Shown here: positions 23,308 to 30,102 of the stretch, in pieces | How positions within the stretch are numbered: the first letter of the stretch is position 1 | How the letters are laid out: the number at the start of each line of letters is the position of its first letter | From: CAYIVF01 sp964366875 | GTDB lineage: Bacteria; Patescibacteriota; Minisyncoccia; Minisyncoccales; Staskawiczbacteraceae | Assembly (NCBI GenBank): GCA_964366875.1 | Contig: CAYIVF010000004.1 | Coordinates: forward strand, 1 to 35,634 | DNA length: 35,634 nt | Direction: 5' to 3' | The notes under the pieces: model-generated | What the model was told of the DNA's origin: nothing | What the model saw: only the letters and a program-made list of their open reading frames with translations | Database searches by the model: none | Made by a program: the position numbers and the translations under genes

Positions 23308-24837
23308 ATGGACCAAACAATATTGATTTTAATAGCCATACTATGTTTGTCTTTCGGCGCTATTTTAGGATATTATGTGCGCCAGAACATAGCAAAAAGA
23401 AGAGCTGGCTCTCTTGAAGCAAGACTGCAAAAAAGGGTGTTGGATGTAAAAGAAGAAACTACAGCTACCATAAAAAAAGCGGAAGCTAAAGCAGCTGATA
23501 TAGTAGATAGAGCCCAAAGAGAAGTTGATGAAAGAAGGAGGGAGTTTTTGAAAGCTCAACAGATTTTACTGAACAGAGAAAGCCTGCTTACTTCAAAAAT
23601 TGCCTCTTCTGAAGAAAAAGAGAAGGAACTTCAGGAAAAAGGAGAAAAGTTAAAAGGCATAACAGAAGACTTAGAAAAATTAAGAAGTGAAGCAGAGGGC
23701 AAACTAGAAAAAGTAGCCGAGCTTTCCAGGGAGGATGCTAAAAAAGAGCTTTTACAGCTGGTTGAGATTGAAAACGAGAGAGAGATTTTAGAAAGGATGA
23801 AAAAATTAGAAGAGAAGGGGCAAGAAAAGCTTCAAGACAGAGCTAAAGAAATAATTGCTTTAGCCATTCAAAAGTGTGCTGTGTCTCAATCGCAGGAATT
23901 AACAACAACCACGGTTTTGTTGCAGAACGAAGATATTAAGGGAAGAATTATCGGTAAAGAAGGAAGAAATATCAGAACTTTTGAAAAGTTGACTGGCGTA
24001 GAGTTGATAGTTGATGAAACACCTGAGTCGGTCGTCATATCCGGGTTTAACCCAATAAGGCGGCAGATTGCAAAGGTTGCCCTAGACAAGCTTATCTTAG
24101 ACGGCAGAATACAACCTGCAAAAATTGAAGAAAAGGTAGAAGAAGCAAAAGCAGAAATTGCCCAGAAAATAAAGGAAGCTGGAGAAAAAGCAGCTTATGA
24201 CACAGGAGTTATCGGATTAAATGACAAGCTTGTGCAGATTTTAGGAAGATTATTCTACAGGACAAGCTATGGCCAGAACGTATTGCTGCACTCAATGGAA
24301 GTGGCTTTAATATCTGAAACAATCGCTGACGAATTAAAAGCCAATAGCCAAATAGCTAAAAGAGCAGGTCTTTTGCACGATATTGGAAAAGCAATTGATC
24401 AGCAGGTGCAGGGGTCTCACATTGATATTGGAATTAAGATTTTAGAGAAGTTCGGAGAATCGGAGGCAGTTATAAAAGCAATGAGAGCTCACCACGAAGA
24501 TTATCCTGCGGAAACCTTGGAAGCTGTAATTGTAAAAACAGCAGACGCTATTTCAGGCTCAAGACCGGGAGCCAGAAAAGATACCTTGGAAAACTATCTG
24601 CAAAGATTAAAAGATTTGGAAGACTTAGCTAATAAATTTGAAGGCGTTGAAAGAACCTATGCTATTCAAGCAGGCAGAGAAATCAGAGTGTTTGTAAAGT
24701 CAGATAGAGTAGACGATTTAGCGGCTCAGAAAATGGCAAAACAAATAGCAAAAAAAATTGAAGATGAACTAAAATATCCAGGTGAAATTAAAGTGACGGT
24801 AATGAGAGAAACAAGGGTGGTTGAGTACGCTAGGTAA
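23308..24837 (+). CDS. rny: Ribonuclease Y
   Basis: 509 residues. N-terminal membrane helix (about 4-24), a long coiled coil (about 30-190), a KH domain with GRIIGKEGRNIRTFEK, and an HD domain with VLLHSMEVALIS and AGLLHDIGKA. RNase Y is the membrane-bound endonuclease that starts mRNA decay in bacteria lacking RNase E. With PNPase and the NYN proteins it gives this organism an endo- plus 3'-exonuclease set. Normal family length and organisation. Followed by a strong terminator. Confidence 0.97.
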   Translation: MDQTILILIAILCLSFGAILGYYVRQNIAKRRAGSLEARLQKRVLDVKEETTATIKKAEAKAADIVDRAQREVDERRREFLKAQQILLNRESLLTSKIASSEEKEKELQEKGEKLKGITEDLEKLRSEAEGKLEKVAELSREDAKKELLQLVEIENEREILERMKKLEEKGQEKLQDRAKEIIALAIQKCAVSQSQELTTTTVLLQNEDIKGRIIGKEGRNIRTFEKLTGVELIVDETPESVVISGFNPIRRQIAKVALDKLILDGRIQPAKIEEKVEEAKAEIAQKIKEAGEKAAYDTGVIGLNDKLVQILGRLFYRTSYGQNVLLHSMEVALISETIADELKANSQIAKRAGLLHDIGKAIDQQVQGSHIDIGIKILEKFGESEAVIKAMRAHHEDYPAETLEAVIVKTADAISGSRPGARKDTLENYLQRLKDLEDLANKFEGVERTYAIQAGREIRVFVKSDRVDDLAAQKMAKQIAKKIEDELKYPGEIKVTVMRETRVVEYAR

Positions 24838-24846
24838 TTAAATCGC

Positions 24847-24881
24847 AAAACAAAAACCGCCGATGAGGCGGTTTTTGTTTT
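24847..24881. terminator. Bidirectional intrinsic terminator
   Basis: 15-bp perfect stem: A-rich left arm ending CCGCC, loop GATGA, then GGCGG and a T-rich right arm. It ends rny on the plus strand and the tRNA-Arg/tRNA-Gly pair on the minus strand. Confidence 0.92.
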
Positions 24882-24885
24882 GTTT

Positions 24886-24959
24886 TGGAGCGGGTAAGGG
24901 GATTTGCACCCCTGCTCAAACCTTGGAAGGGTTTTGTGCTGCTGCTACACCATACCCGC
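24886..24959 (-). tRNA. tRNA-Gly (anticodon TCC) with A18/G55 elbow, CCA encoded
   Basis: Acceptor GCGGGTA/TACCCGC, discriminator T and an encoded CCA (24888-24886). Anticodon loop CTTCCAA. T-loop TGCAAAT and D-loop AGCAGCAG, the same departures as in tRNA-Pro(CGG). Confidence 0.92.
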
Positions 24960-24963
24960 AGTG

Positions 24964-25035
24964 TGCCCCCACCAGGAATCGAACCTGGATCTAAAACTTA
25001 GAAGGTTTTTGTTTTATCCATTAAACTACGGGGGC
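24964..25035 (-). tRNA. tRNA-Arg (anticodon TCT)
   Basis: 72-nt cloverleaf with acceptor GCCCCCG/TGGGGGC, TTCTAAG anticodon region and normal TTCGATT T-loop. Four nt upstream of tRNA-Gly(TCC) on the same strand; no CCA. Confidence 0.93.
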
Positions 25036-25069
25036 TATTTATTTTGAATATTATCACAAATTTTTGTCT

Positions 25070-25098
25070 TTGACAAGAAGGTTTTTTTCTTATATTAT
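25070..25098 (+). promoter_or_regulatory. Promoter of the tRNA-Pro/tRNA-His pair
   Basis: Perfect TTGACA (25070-25075), 17-nt spacer and TATTAT (25093-25098). The predicted start is about 10 nt before tRNA-Pro. Confidence 0.8.
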
Positions 25099-25115
25099 AA
25101 CAAATAAAGAGTTAT

Positions 25116-25186
25116 CGGGGTGTTGTGTAGCGGTAGCACGAACGCTTTGGGAGCGTTTAGCCCCAGTTCGAATCTGGGCACCCCGA
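25116..25186 (+). tRNA. tRNA-Pro (anticodon TGG)
   Basis: Acceptor CGGGGTG/CACCCCG, anticodon loop TTTGGGA, normal T-loop TTCGAAT and D-loop with GG. No CCA. A useful in-window control for the unusual tRNA-Pro(CGG). Confidence 0.95.
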
Positions 25187-25194
25187 AAAAATAT

Positions 25195-25266
25195 GGCGGC
25201 TATGGTGTAGCAGTAACACAACGCTCTGTGGCAGCGTCATCACGAGTGCAAATCTCGTTAGCCGCC
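25195..25266 (+). tRNA. tRNA-His (anticodon GTG) with A18/G55 elbow
   Basis: The G at 25195 is the encoded G-1 facing C73. Acceptor GCGGCTA/TAGCCGC, anticodon loop CTGTGGC. T-loop TGCAAAT and D-loop AGCAGTAA lack U55 and G18. Eight nt after tRNA-Pro(TGG). Confidence 0.93.
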
Positions 25267-25289
25267 CACTGAAATAATATAATTAAAAT

Positions 25290-25310
25290 CTCCTTGGCTT
25301 CGCCAAGGAG
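25290..25310. repeat. Family-A hairpin carrying the cupin Shine-Dalgarno
   Basis: 9-bp perfect stem CTCCTTGGC / GCCAAGGAG with loop TTC. Its right arm ends in AAGGAG, which lies 8 nt before the ATG of the cupin gene, so the ribosome-binding site would be paired when the hairpin forms. Confidence 0.82.
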
Positions 25311-25318
25311 AAAAAAAT

Positions 25319-25717
25319 ATGAAAGGATTTGTTTCAAATATAGAGAAAGAGACGCTGGATAATGAGAACTTTAGGAAAGTTCTCTATACTTCAAAACACA
25401 GCCAGCTGGTTTTGATGAATTTGGCTCCTAACGAAGAAATTGGGATGGAAGTTCATCCAGATAACGACCAGTTTTTTCGTTTTGAAAAAGGCCAGGGCAA
25501 ATGCATTATTGATGGAAACGAATACGAGATTAAAGACGGCACAGCGGTAGTTGTGCCTGCGGGAGCTGAACATAATGTTATTAATGTTTCTGCGACAGAG
25601 GATTTAAAACTTTACACCATTTACTCCCCGGCTCATCATAAGGATGGTATTGTGAGAGTAACAAAAGCTGAAGCCGAGGCCAACGGACCAGATTTTGACG
25701 GCAATACAACAGAGTAA
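25319..25717 (+). CDS. Cupin-fold protein
   Basis: 132 residues. A single cupin beta-barrel: motif 1 GMEVHPDNDQFFRFEKGQG and motif 2 VVVPAGAEHNVIN with conserved Gly, His and Glu/Gln candidates for a metal site. Cupins of this short type bind small ligands or act as isomerases or oxygenases; the substrate is not evident. The Shine-Dalgarno AAGGAG is part of a palindromic repeat. It probably sits on the same transcript as tRNA-Pro and tRNA-His, since no promoter separates them clearly. A terminator follows at 25737. Confidence 0.88.
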   Translation: MKGFVSNIEKETLDNENFRKVLYTSKHSQLVLMNLAPNEEIGMEVHPDNDQFFRFEKGQGKCIIDGNEYEIKDGTAVVVPAGAEHNVINVSATEDLKLYTIYSPAHHKDGIVRVTKAEAEANGPDFDGNTTE

Positions 25718-25736
25718 TTAATAAGCTTATTTTTTG

Positions 25737-25764
25737 AAAAAGCAGGGGATTCCCCCTGCTTTTT
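25737..25764. terminator. Intrinsic terminator after the cupin gene
   Basis: AAAAAGCAGGGG / CCCCTGCTTTTT stem with a four-base loop, ending in a T-run. It ends 4 nt before the next promoter's -35 box. Confidence 0.9.
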
Positions 25765-25767
25765 GTT

Positions 25768-25796
25768 TTGAAAAAATATCTGATTAGGGGTATAAT
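25768..25796 (+). promoter_or_regulatory. Promoter of the DUF4015 gene
   Basis: TTGAAA (25768-25773), 17-nt spacer, perfect TATAAT (25791-25796). The predicted start is about 7 nt before the ATG at 25810. Confidence 0.78.
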
Positions 25797-25809
25797 AAAA
25801 AATCAGTTT

Positions 25810-27144
25810 ATGGAATTTTCTAGGTTAAAAAACCTTTTTGTTGTGCTGGTGATGATAACGGTTTTAACAGCCGGTGTTTCCTTTTCTTTGCAAAATAGCG
25901 AGGATTATTTCACAAAACAAGCTGTGGCAGTTGCATCTGTTCAGAAGGCGGGGACTTCTGCGCAGAACAGCGAACCGCTTCCGCCGCCTCCTCCGCAAAA
26001 ATTAGGTAACCCGCCAGAGATTATAAAAGCAGTTTATGTTACTGGCTGGTCAGCTGGAAATAAATCATATTTTAATTATTTAAGCAATCTTTTTAAGAAA
26101 ACGGAAATTAATGCTGTGGTAGTTGATATCAAGGATTCTTCAGGGTTTGTATCTTACGCCTCGGGCGCAGAAGAAGTTAAAAAATATAATCTTGATAACG
26201 ATGTTATACTAGATATTGATGCCCTGGTAAGATTTTTTCACGGCCAGAATATTTATGTGATAGGCAGAATTGTTGTTTTTGAGGACCCGGTATATTCCAA
26301 AGCCAGGCCAGAGTTGGCAATTTATAATAAAGCCAAAGAGACCCAGCCAACGGGTTCTGGGTACCCCGATTTAACGGGGTACCCCTTGGGTCGTGTTTTG
26401 TGGCAGGATAATAACGGATTGTCATGGCTTGACCCTGCTTCAAAAGAAGTTTGGGATTACAATATTTCTTTGGCAAAAGACGTATTTTACCACGGATTTG
26501 ATGAAATAAACTTTGACTATATCCGCTTTCCCACTGATGGCAATACAAAAAACACGGGTTTTCCTGTTTGGGACGAGAAAAAACCGATGCAAGAAATCAT
26601 TAAAGAATTTTTTCAGTATGTAAGGCAGGAATTGGCTGGCGAAAAAATATCAGCTGATTTATTCGGCCTAACAACAGTTAACACAAATGATATGGGTATC
26701 GGGCAGTTGCTTGAGAATGCTTTTGAAAATTTTGACTATATAGCTCCTATGGTTTATCCGTCTCATTATGCTAAAAATTTTATTGGTTTTGAGAATCCAG
26801 CAGAGTATCCTTATGAGGTTATAAAATATTCAATGGGCAGTGCAATAAGCAGAGAAAAGAGTTTTTTGAAAAAACAGCAAGATTTAGTTATAAAAAATAG
26901 CGAGGCAGAAGGATCTCCTGCTTCTGAATTTCAAAAAACGCTAAGTTCTATTCCAGTTTTAAGGCCATTAGCCAGGTTCAGGCCATGGCTTCAAGATTTT
27001 GACATGGGCGCTTTTTATAACGCAGACATGGTAAAAAAAGAAATAAAAGCAACGCAGGATGCGCTAGGTTATGACTTTAGCGGATTTATGCTTTGGAATC
27101 CATCAAATATCTATACTCAAGCAGCTGTTTTAAAACCCCGTTAG
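25810..27144 (+). CDS. DUF4015 putative glycoside hydrolase, signal-anchored
   Basis: 444 residues from ATG 25810. An in-frame TTG at 25768 is rejected because it is the -35 box. A membrane/signal helix (about 8-29) and a Pro-rich linker (PLPPPPPQ) are followed by a TIM-barrel-type domain starting KAVYVTGWSAG, with VVVDIKDSSGFV, LVRFFHGQNIYVIGRIVVF and DEINFDYIRFP, the pattern of DUF4015 putative glycosyl hydrolases. Asp/Glu residues in DEINFDYIRFP are candidate active-site residues. Exported, probably polysaccharide-active. Its last codon and stop lie inside the left arm of an inverted repeat. Confidence 0.9.
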   Translation: MEFSRLKNLFVVLVMITVLTAGVSFSLQNSEDYFTKQAVAVASVQKAGTSAQNSEPLPPPPPQKLGNPPEIIKAVYVTGWSAGNKSYFNYLSNLFKKTEINAVVVDIKDSSGFVSYASGAEEVKKYNLDNDVILDIDALVRFFHGQNIYVIGRIVVFEDPVYSKARPELAIYNKAKETQPTGSGYPDLTGYPLGRVLWQDNNGLSWLDPASKEVWDYNISLAKDVFYHGFDEINFDYIRFPTDGNTKNTGFPVWDEKKPMQEIIKEFFQYVRQELAGEKISADLFGLTTVNTNDMGIGQLLENAFENFDYIAPMVYPSHYAKNFIGFENPAEYPYEVIKYSMGSAISREKSFLKKQQDLVIKNSEAEGSPASEFQKTLSSIPVLRPLARFRPWLQDFDMGAFYNADMVKKEIKATQDALGYDFSGFMLWNPSNIYTQAAVLKPR

Positions 27145-27260
27145 AAGTCTTGCTGAGTTAGCAAAATTTTTAGCAGGTCAAAATTACAAATAATAAAAAA
27201 CATTGAAATGAGTATGCAAAAATTATTTTTAAAAATAATTTTTGCTCAAGACTTCTAACG
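27139..27260. repeat. MITE-like inverted-repeat element with internal palindrome
   Basis: 14-bp perfect terminal inverted repeats (CGTTAGAAGTCTTG / CAAGACTTCTAACG) bound a 122-bp AT-rich segment. Bases 27216-27245 inside it form a 30-bp perfect palindrome. No target duplication is evident and no protein is encoded. It could be a miniature mobile element or a large terminator-like structure of the DUF4015 gene. Confidence 0.65.
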
Positions 27261-27345
27261 AGGAAACCAAAATAAAAAAATCAGGTGCGCTACTCTTGTA
27301 TTATTTTTTTTAATATATAAGTAATTTAGTATTAAGTATTTTGTA

Positions 27346-27385
27346 TAAAAAAAGAGAGCAATAGTGAACCGCATTATTGCTCTTT
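27346..27385 (-). terminator. Terminator of the zinc-ribbon gene
   Basis: AGAGCAATA / TATTGCTCT 9-bp stem, 11-nt loop and, read on the minus strand, a T-run of seven. Confidence 0.8.
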
Positions 27386-27410
27386 GGTTGCGATTGTTTG
27401 CAGATACACC

Positions 27411-27692
27411 TTATAATGGAGGGAAGCAATGTCCCAAACCATGGATAAGAATGTCCCAACTACCCAGACGAAAATCATTGGTGGGTTTTTCTGTCGTCCA
27501 TTTTCCGTCTGGTCCGACCCATTTAATCTTGTCTCCTTTGCCGCTCTCATATCCAAAAGATTCGTGGGCAAGCACTTCTCCACATTTCGGGCAGTTCCAC
27601 TCGGCGTCTATGGCTTCTGCCGAAAGTCCTTCCATCGTAATCAACGCGCCACAATGTTCGCAAAGACCCAGGCCTGCAAGATTGACTATCAT
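27411..27692 (-). CDS. Small zinc-ribbon protein
   Basis: 93 residues. Two Cys pairs (CEHC near residue 11 and CPKC near residue 34) form a zinc-ribbon-type site, followed by a Trp-rich KIKWVGPDGKW segment and a short C-terminal tail. No further family recognised. I accept this frame over the four overlapping ones because it has a good Shine-Dalgarno (AAAGGA, about 8 nt before the ATG), a Cys pattern and its own downstream terminator on the same strand. It stands alone. Confidence 0.75.
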   Translation of the reverse strand: MIVNLAGLGLCEHCGALITMEGLSAEAIDAEWNCPKCGEVLAHESFGYESGKGDKIKWVGPDGKWTTEKPTNDFRLGSWDILIHGLGHCFPPL

Positions 27693-27767
27693 CGCAAATG
27701 TCCTTTCTCAAAGTACTTGGATACCGACTACTCTTATATACTAAAAAAACAATCCTAGTTTGTCAAT

Positions 27768-27806
27768 AAAAAAACAGCCCCAGATATTTCTGCGGGGCAT
27801 TTTTTT
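27768..27806. terminator. Terminator of the HtrA gene (T-runs on both sides)
   Basis: GCCC-CAGA / TCTG-GGGC imperfect stem with a two-base bulge. A-run on the left and T-run on the right give possible activity in both directions. Confidence 0.75.
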
Positions 27807-27816
27807 ATAATAAATA

Positions 27817-28854
27817 CTAGATTTTTTCTTCTAACTTTACCTTTAAGGTTATTTCTTTGCCGTCTCTCAGCACTTTTAAGCTCGTTTCGCTGCCGATTTT
27901 GCATTTTTGTAAAATATTTGCCAAGGGGTTTTTCATTGTTATTTTTTCCCCGCTGCATTCTATAATTATATCCCATTCTTTGACTCCTGCTTTATCTGCT
28001 GAAGAGCCTTTTACTACAGGAGATTCTCCTAAGGCTTCCCTTACCACCAAAGCTCCATCATGAACAGGCAGTTTGTTTGCCTGGGCCATTTCTTTGGATA
28101 TTAAAACATATTTTACTCCCAAAAACGGCACTATTATTTTTCCGTATTTTTTTACCTCTTCAAAGTCTTTTTTAGCGTAGTTTATCGGAATTGCAAACCC
28201 TATATTTTGAGCCCCCATTATCATGGCGGTATTAATTCCAATAACTTTTCCTTCCATATTTACCAATGGTCCGCCCGAATTGCCAGGGTTAATAGCTGCG
28301 TCTGTTTGTATTAATCCTCTCAAGTTTTGCATTTGGTGGTCAATGCCGCCGAATGCAGTGATAAATCTAGATAAGCCTGAAACTATGCCGGCTGATAAAG
28401 TATCTGAAAATTCGCCTAATGCGTTTCCCACTGCCACCACCTCTTCGCCAAGTTCAATTTTGTTTGAATCAGATAGTTCTAAATAAGGAAAACCCTTGCC
28501 TTCTATTTTTAAAACAGCAGTATCGTTTATGGGGTTTCTTGATAAAACCTTTGCAGGATACTTGTGTTTTGGATTTAGTATAACCGTATAGTCGGCTGTT
28601 GTGTCAGACACTACGTGGTTTGAGGTAAAAACATAGCCGTTTTCTGATACAATAAATCCAGAACCTCCGCCTATTTGGGTTTTTTCTATTTTGCCCTTTT
28701 GCCCCTTCTCTAATTTGGGCATAACATATTCTTTCCCGCCAAAAGGAAAAGAATAAAAGTTTTCTGCTTTTGGCAAGTCTTTAGAAACAATGACGGTTAT
28801 TACCGCAGGACACACCTTTTTTGCTATTTCTACGATTGGTGATTTAGATGGCAT
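27817..28854 (-). CDS. HtrA/DegP-type serine protease with PDZ domain, no signal peptide
   Basis: 345 residues. Trypsin-like protease domain with catalytic H80 (TSNHVV), D111 (INDTAVL) and S193 (GNSGGP), followed by one PDZ domain (about 243-335, KAGVKEWDIIIE). HtrA proteases degrade or refold damaged envelope proteins, yet this one starts at MPSKSPIVEIAKK with neither a signal peptide nor a membrane helix. No in-frame upstream start that would add one is apparent. It may be a cytoplasmic variant or exported in another way. Monocistronic, with its own terminator. Confidence 0.93.
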   Translation of the reverse strand: MPSKSPIVEIAKKVCPAVITVIVSKDLPKAENFYSFPFGGKEYVMPKLEKGQKGKIEKTQIGGGSGFIVSENGYVFTSNHVVSDTTADYTVILNPKHKYPAKVLSRNPINDTAVLKIEGKGFPYLELSDSNKIELGEEVVAVGNALGEFSDTLSAGIVSGLSRFITAFGGIDHQMQNLRGLIQTDAAINPGNSGGPLVNMEGKVIGINTAMIMGAQNIGFAIPINYAKKDFEEVKKYGKIIVPFLGVKYVLISKEMAQANKLPVHDGALVVREALGESPVVKGSSADKAGVKEWDIIIECSGEKITMKNPLANILQKCKIGSETSLKVLRDGKEITLKVKLEEKI

Positions 28855-28949
28855 AATTTTATGTTAATTTAGTTGATTTAGATAATTATACAGAAGTTTT
28901 AAAGCCATTGCAAATTATCATTTTTTTAGATATATTTATATTAGATTCC

Positions 28950-29021
28950 GCCCTCGTCGTTCAATGGATAGGACGAGAATTTCCTAAATTCTAGATCCAG
29001 GTTCGATTCCTGGTGAGGGCA
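28950..29021 (+). tRNA. tRNA-Arg (anticodon CCT)
   Basis: Acceptor GCCCTCG/TGAGGGC, anticodon loop TTCCTAA, normal T-loop. A TATATT box at 28937-28942 would start transcription at or just before its 5' end. No CCA. Confidence 0.93.
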
Positions 29022-29061
29022 CCGATAGTGTAAGTTCTTTCCCATTTTTGAGGAGCCAATC

Positions 29062-29316
29062 ATGTCCTTTCGTACTGTATTGCGCTTTGTTTTTTCAGTA
29101 GCCTGTTTTTTTGCCGGATGGATTCTTGCAGAAGGCGGGGTTTTTGCTTATCCGGGAATATGGCTAATGGACGCGGATAGCCAGCTTTTGAAAGCACTTG
29201 GGGGATTTATAGCTCTTGCGTTATCTTTTGTTGGCTTGGGCGTCTGTTGCTTGCCGTTATTGCCCTTCCTTTTCGACATGAAAGAGCAAAATAATATTGC
29301 TCCGCCGGCTCGGTGA
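29062..29316 (+). CDS. Small two-helix membrane protein, unknown
   Basis: 84 residues with hydrophobic stretches at about 5-30 and 44-70 and a short polar C-terminus. No family recognised. It has a clear Shine-Dalgarno (GAGGAG) about 7 nt before the ATG, which is stronger than most in this window, and lies 40 nt after tRNA-Arg(CCT). A UUCG-capped terminator follows. Base composition is somewhat more GC-rich than neighbours. Confidence 0.72.
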   Translation: MSFRTVLRFVFSVACFFAGWILAEGGVFAYPGIWLMDADSQLLKALGGFIALALSFVGLGVCCLPLLPFLFDMKEQNNIAPPAR

Positions 29317-29348
29317 TTACGGATTATTCCGCCTTCATAATTAATGTG

Positions 29349-29380
29349 CACGACCTTCGGGTACGGCGCTTTTTTTTGAT
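29349..29380 (+). terminator. Probable terminator with UUCG loop
   Basis: An imperfect stem capped by ACC-TTCG-GGT and closed by GC-rich pairs is followed by a run of seven or more T. Confidence 0.5.
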
Positions 29381-29530
29381 AGAGCTCTTGACTTGTTATT
29401 TTGGACTGAAAATTATCCACAGCAAGCCCTGAAATAAGGCTTTTTGGCTGGGTATAAACAGGGTAGTAAAAGCTGGACAAGGGGTCTTGTTAATGATAAT
29501 GTAGAAGTAAGTTGTAAAAATAAGGTGAAA

Positions 29531-29917
29531 ATGCCTACAATAGAAACTGATATTAGTAAAAGAAGCAACGTAAAAAAGGTTCTCCCGGCTATAGTGTTAG
29601 CCACAACCTTTTACTACTCTTTTTTGCTTACAATAGGATTGCTTTTGGGCTATCTAGGTTGCAAGCTTTATCATAAAGTTTTTATTGAAACTGGCAAAGT
29701 AGATAAGATATTTATTGACTGCGGAAAGTGGAAAATTCATTTTCATCATTGGATTTTGGGCGCATTGCTATTATTAATTATTTGGTTTATTGATTATTTT
29801 TATCTTCCTAGATTTTTTGTGGGAGTTATCGGAGGGATAATAGCCCATGACATATATGATTTTAATGACTGGCACAAGGTTTTAATAAGAAACGACGACC
29901 ACAAGCAAAAGAAATAG
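29531..29917 (+). CDS. Conserved-type membrane protein with HFHHW motif
   Basis: 128 residues from ATG 29531. An in-frame TTG at 29444 would add a non-conserved-looking tail and is not preferred. Helices at about 17-40 and 66-90, plus a hydrophobic third segment with GVIGGIIAHDIYDFNDW. The motif KIHFHHWILG and the later HDIYDFNDWHK place several His/Asp residues near the membrane face, which could bind metal. I recognise no named family. A terminator follows, then tRNA-Ser. Confidence 0.72.
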   Translation: MPTIETDISKRSNVKKVLPAIVLATTFYYSFLLTIGLLLGYLGCKLYHKVFIETGKVDKIFIDCGKWKIHFHHWILGALLLLIIWFIDYFYLPRFFVGVIGGIIAHDIYDFNDWHKVLIRNDDHKQKK

Positions 29918-29949
29918 AATTTACTTTAGAATTTAGGATTATATAATAG

Positions 29950-29974
29950 AAAATGCGGCTGAAAGCCGCATTTT
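29950..29974. terminator. Intrinsic terminator
   Basis: 11-bp perfect stem AAAATGCGGCT / AGCCGCATTTT with loop GAA, ending in TTTT. Confidence 0.85.
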
Positions 29975-29999
29975 AAGTAGTATATTTCATAAATTGCAG

Positions 30000-30005
30000 T
30001 ATAAT
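30000..30005 (+). promoter_or_regulatory. -10 element of the tRNA-Ser/GH18 transcript
   Basis: Perfect TATAAT ending 8 nt before the tRNA 5' end. No good -35. It is the only visible promoter for both tRNA-Ser and the following protein gene. Confidence 0.55.
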
Positions 30006-30013
30006 AATTTTAT

Positions 30014-30102
30014 GGAGGAGTGCTCCGAATTGGCAAGGAACCGTTCTCGAAAAACGGCGGGTCGCAAGGCCCTTGTGGGTTCGACTCCCACCTCCTCCGC
30101 CA
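30014..30102 (+). tRNA. tRNA-Ser (anticodon CGA), CCA encoded and overlapping the next ATG
   Basis: Class II tRNA: acceptor GGAGGAG/CTCCTCC, anticodon loop CTCGAAA, long variable arm and TTCGACT T-loop. Discriminator G at 30099, CCA at 30100-30102. The final A is also the A of the ATG of the downstream gene. Confidence 0.94.

Noticed and set aside
27364..27758. Overlapping plus-strand reading frames of 109-126 codons
   Set aside because: They are shadows of the minus-strand zinc-ribbon gene, which has a Shine-Dalgarno, a Cys motif and a terminator.
29994..30101. N-terminal extension of the GH18-like protein
   Set aside because: It is encoded by tRNA-Ser. The signal peptide begins at ATG 30102.
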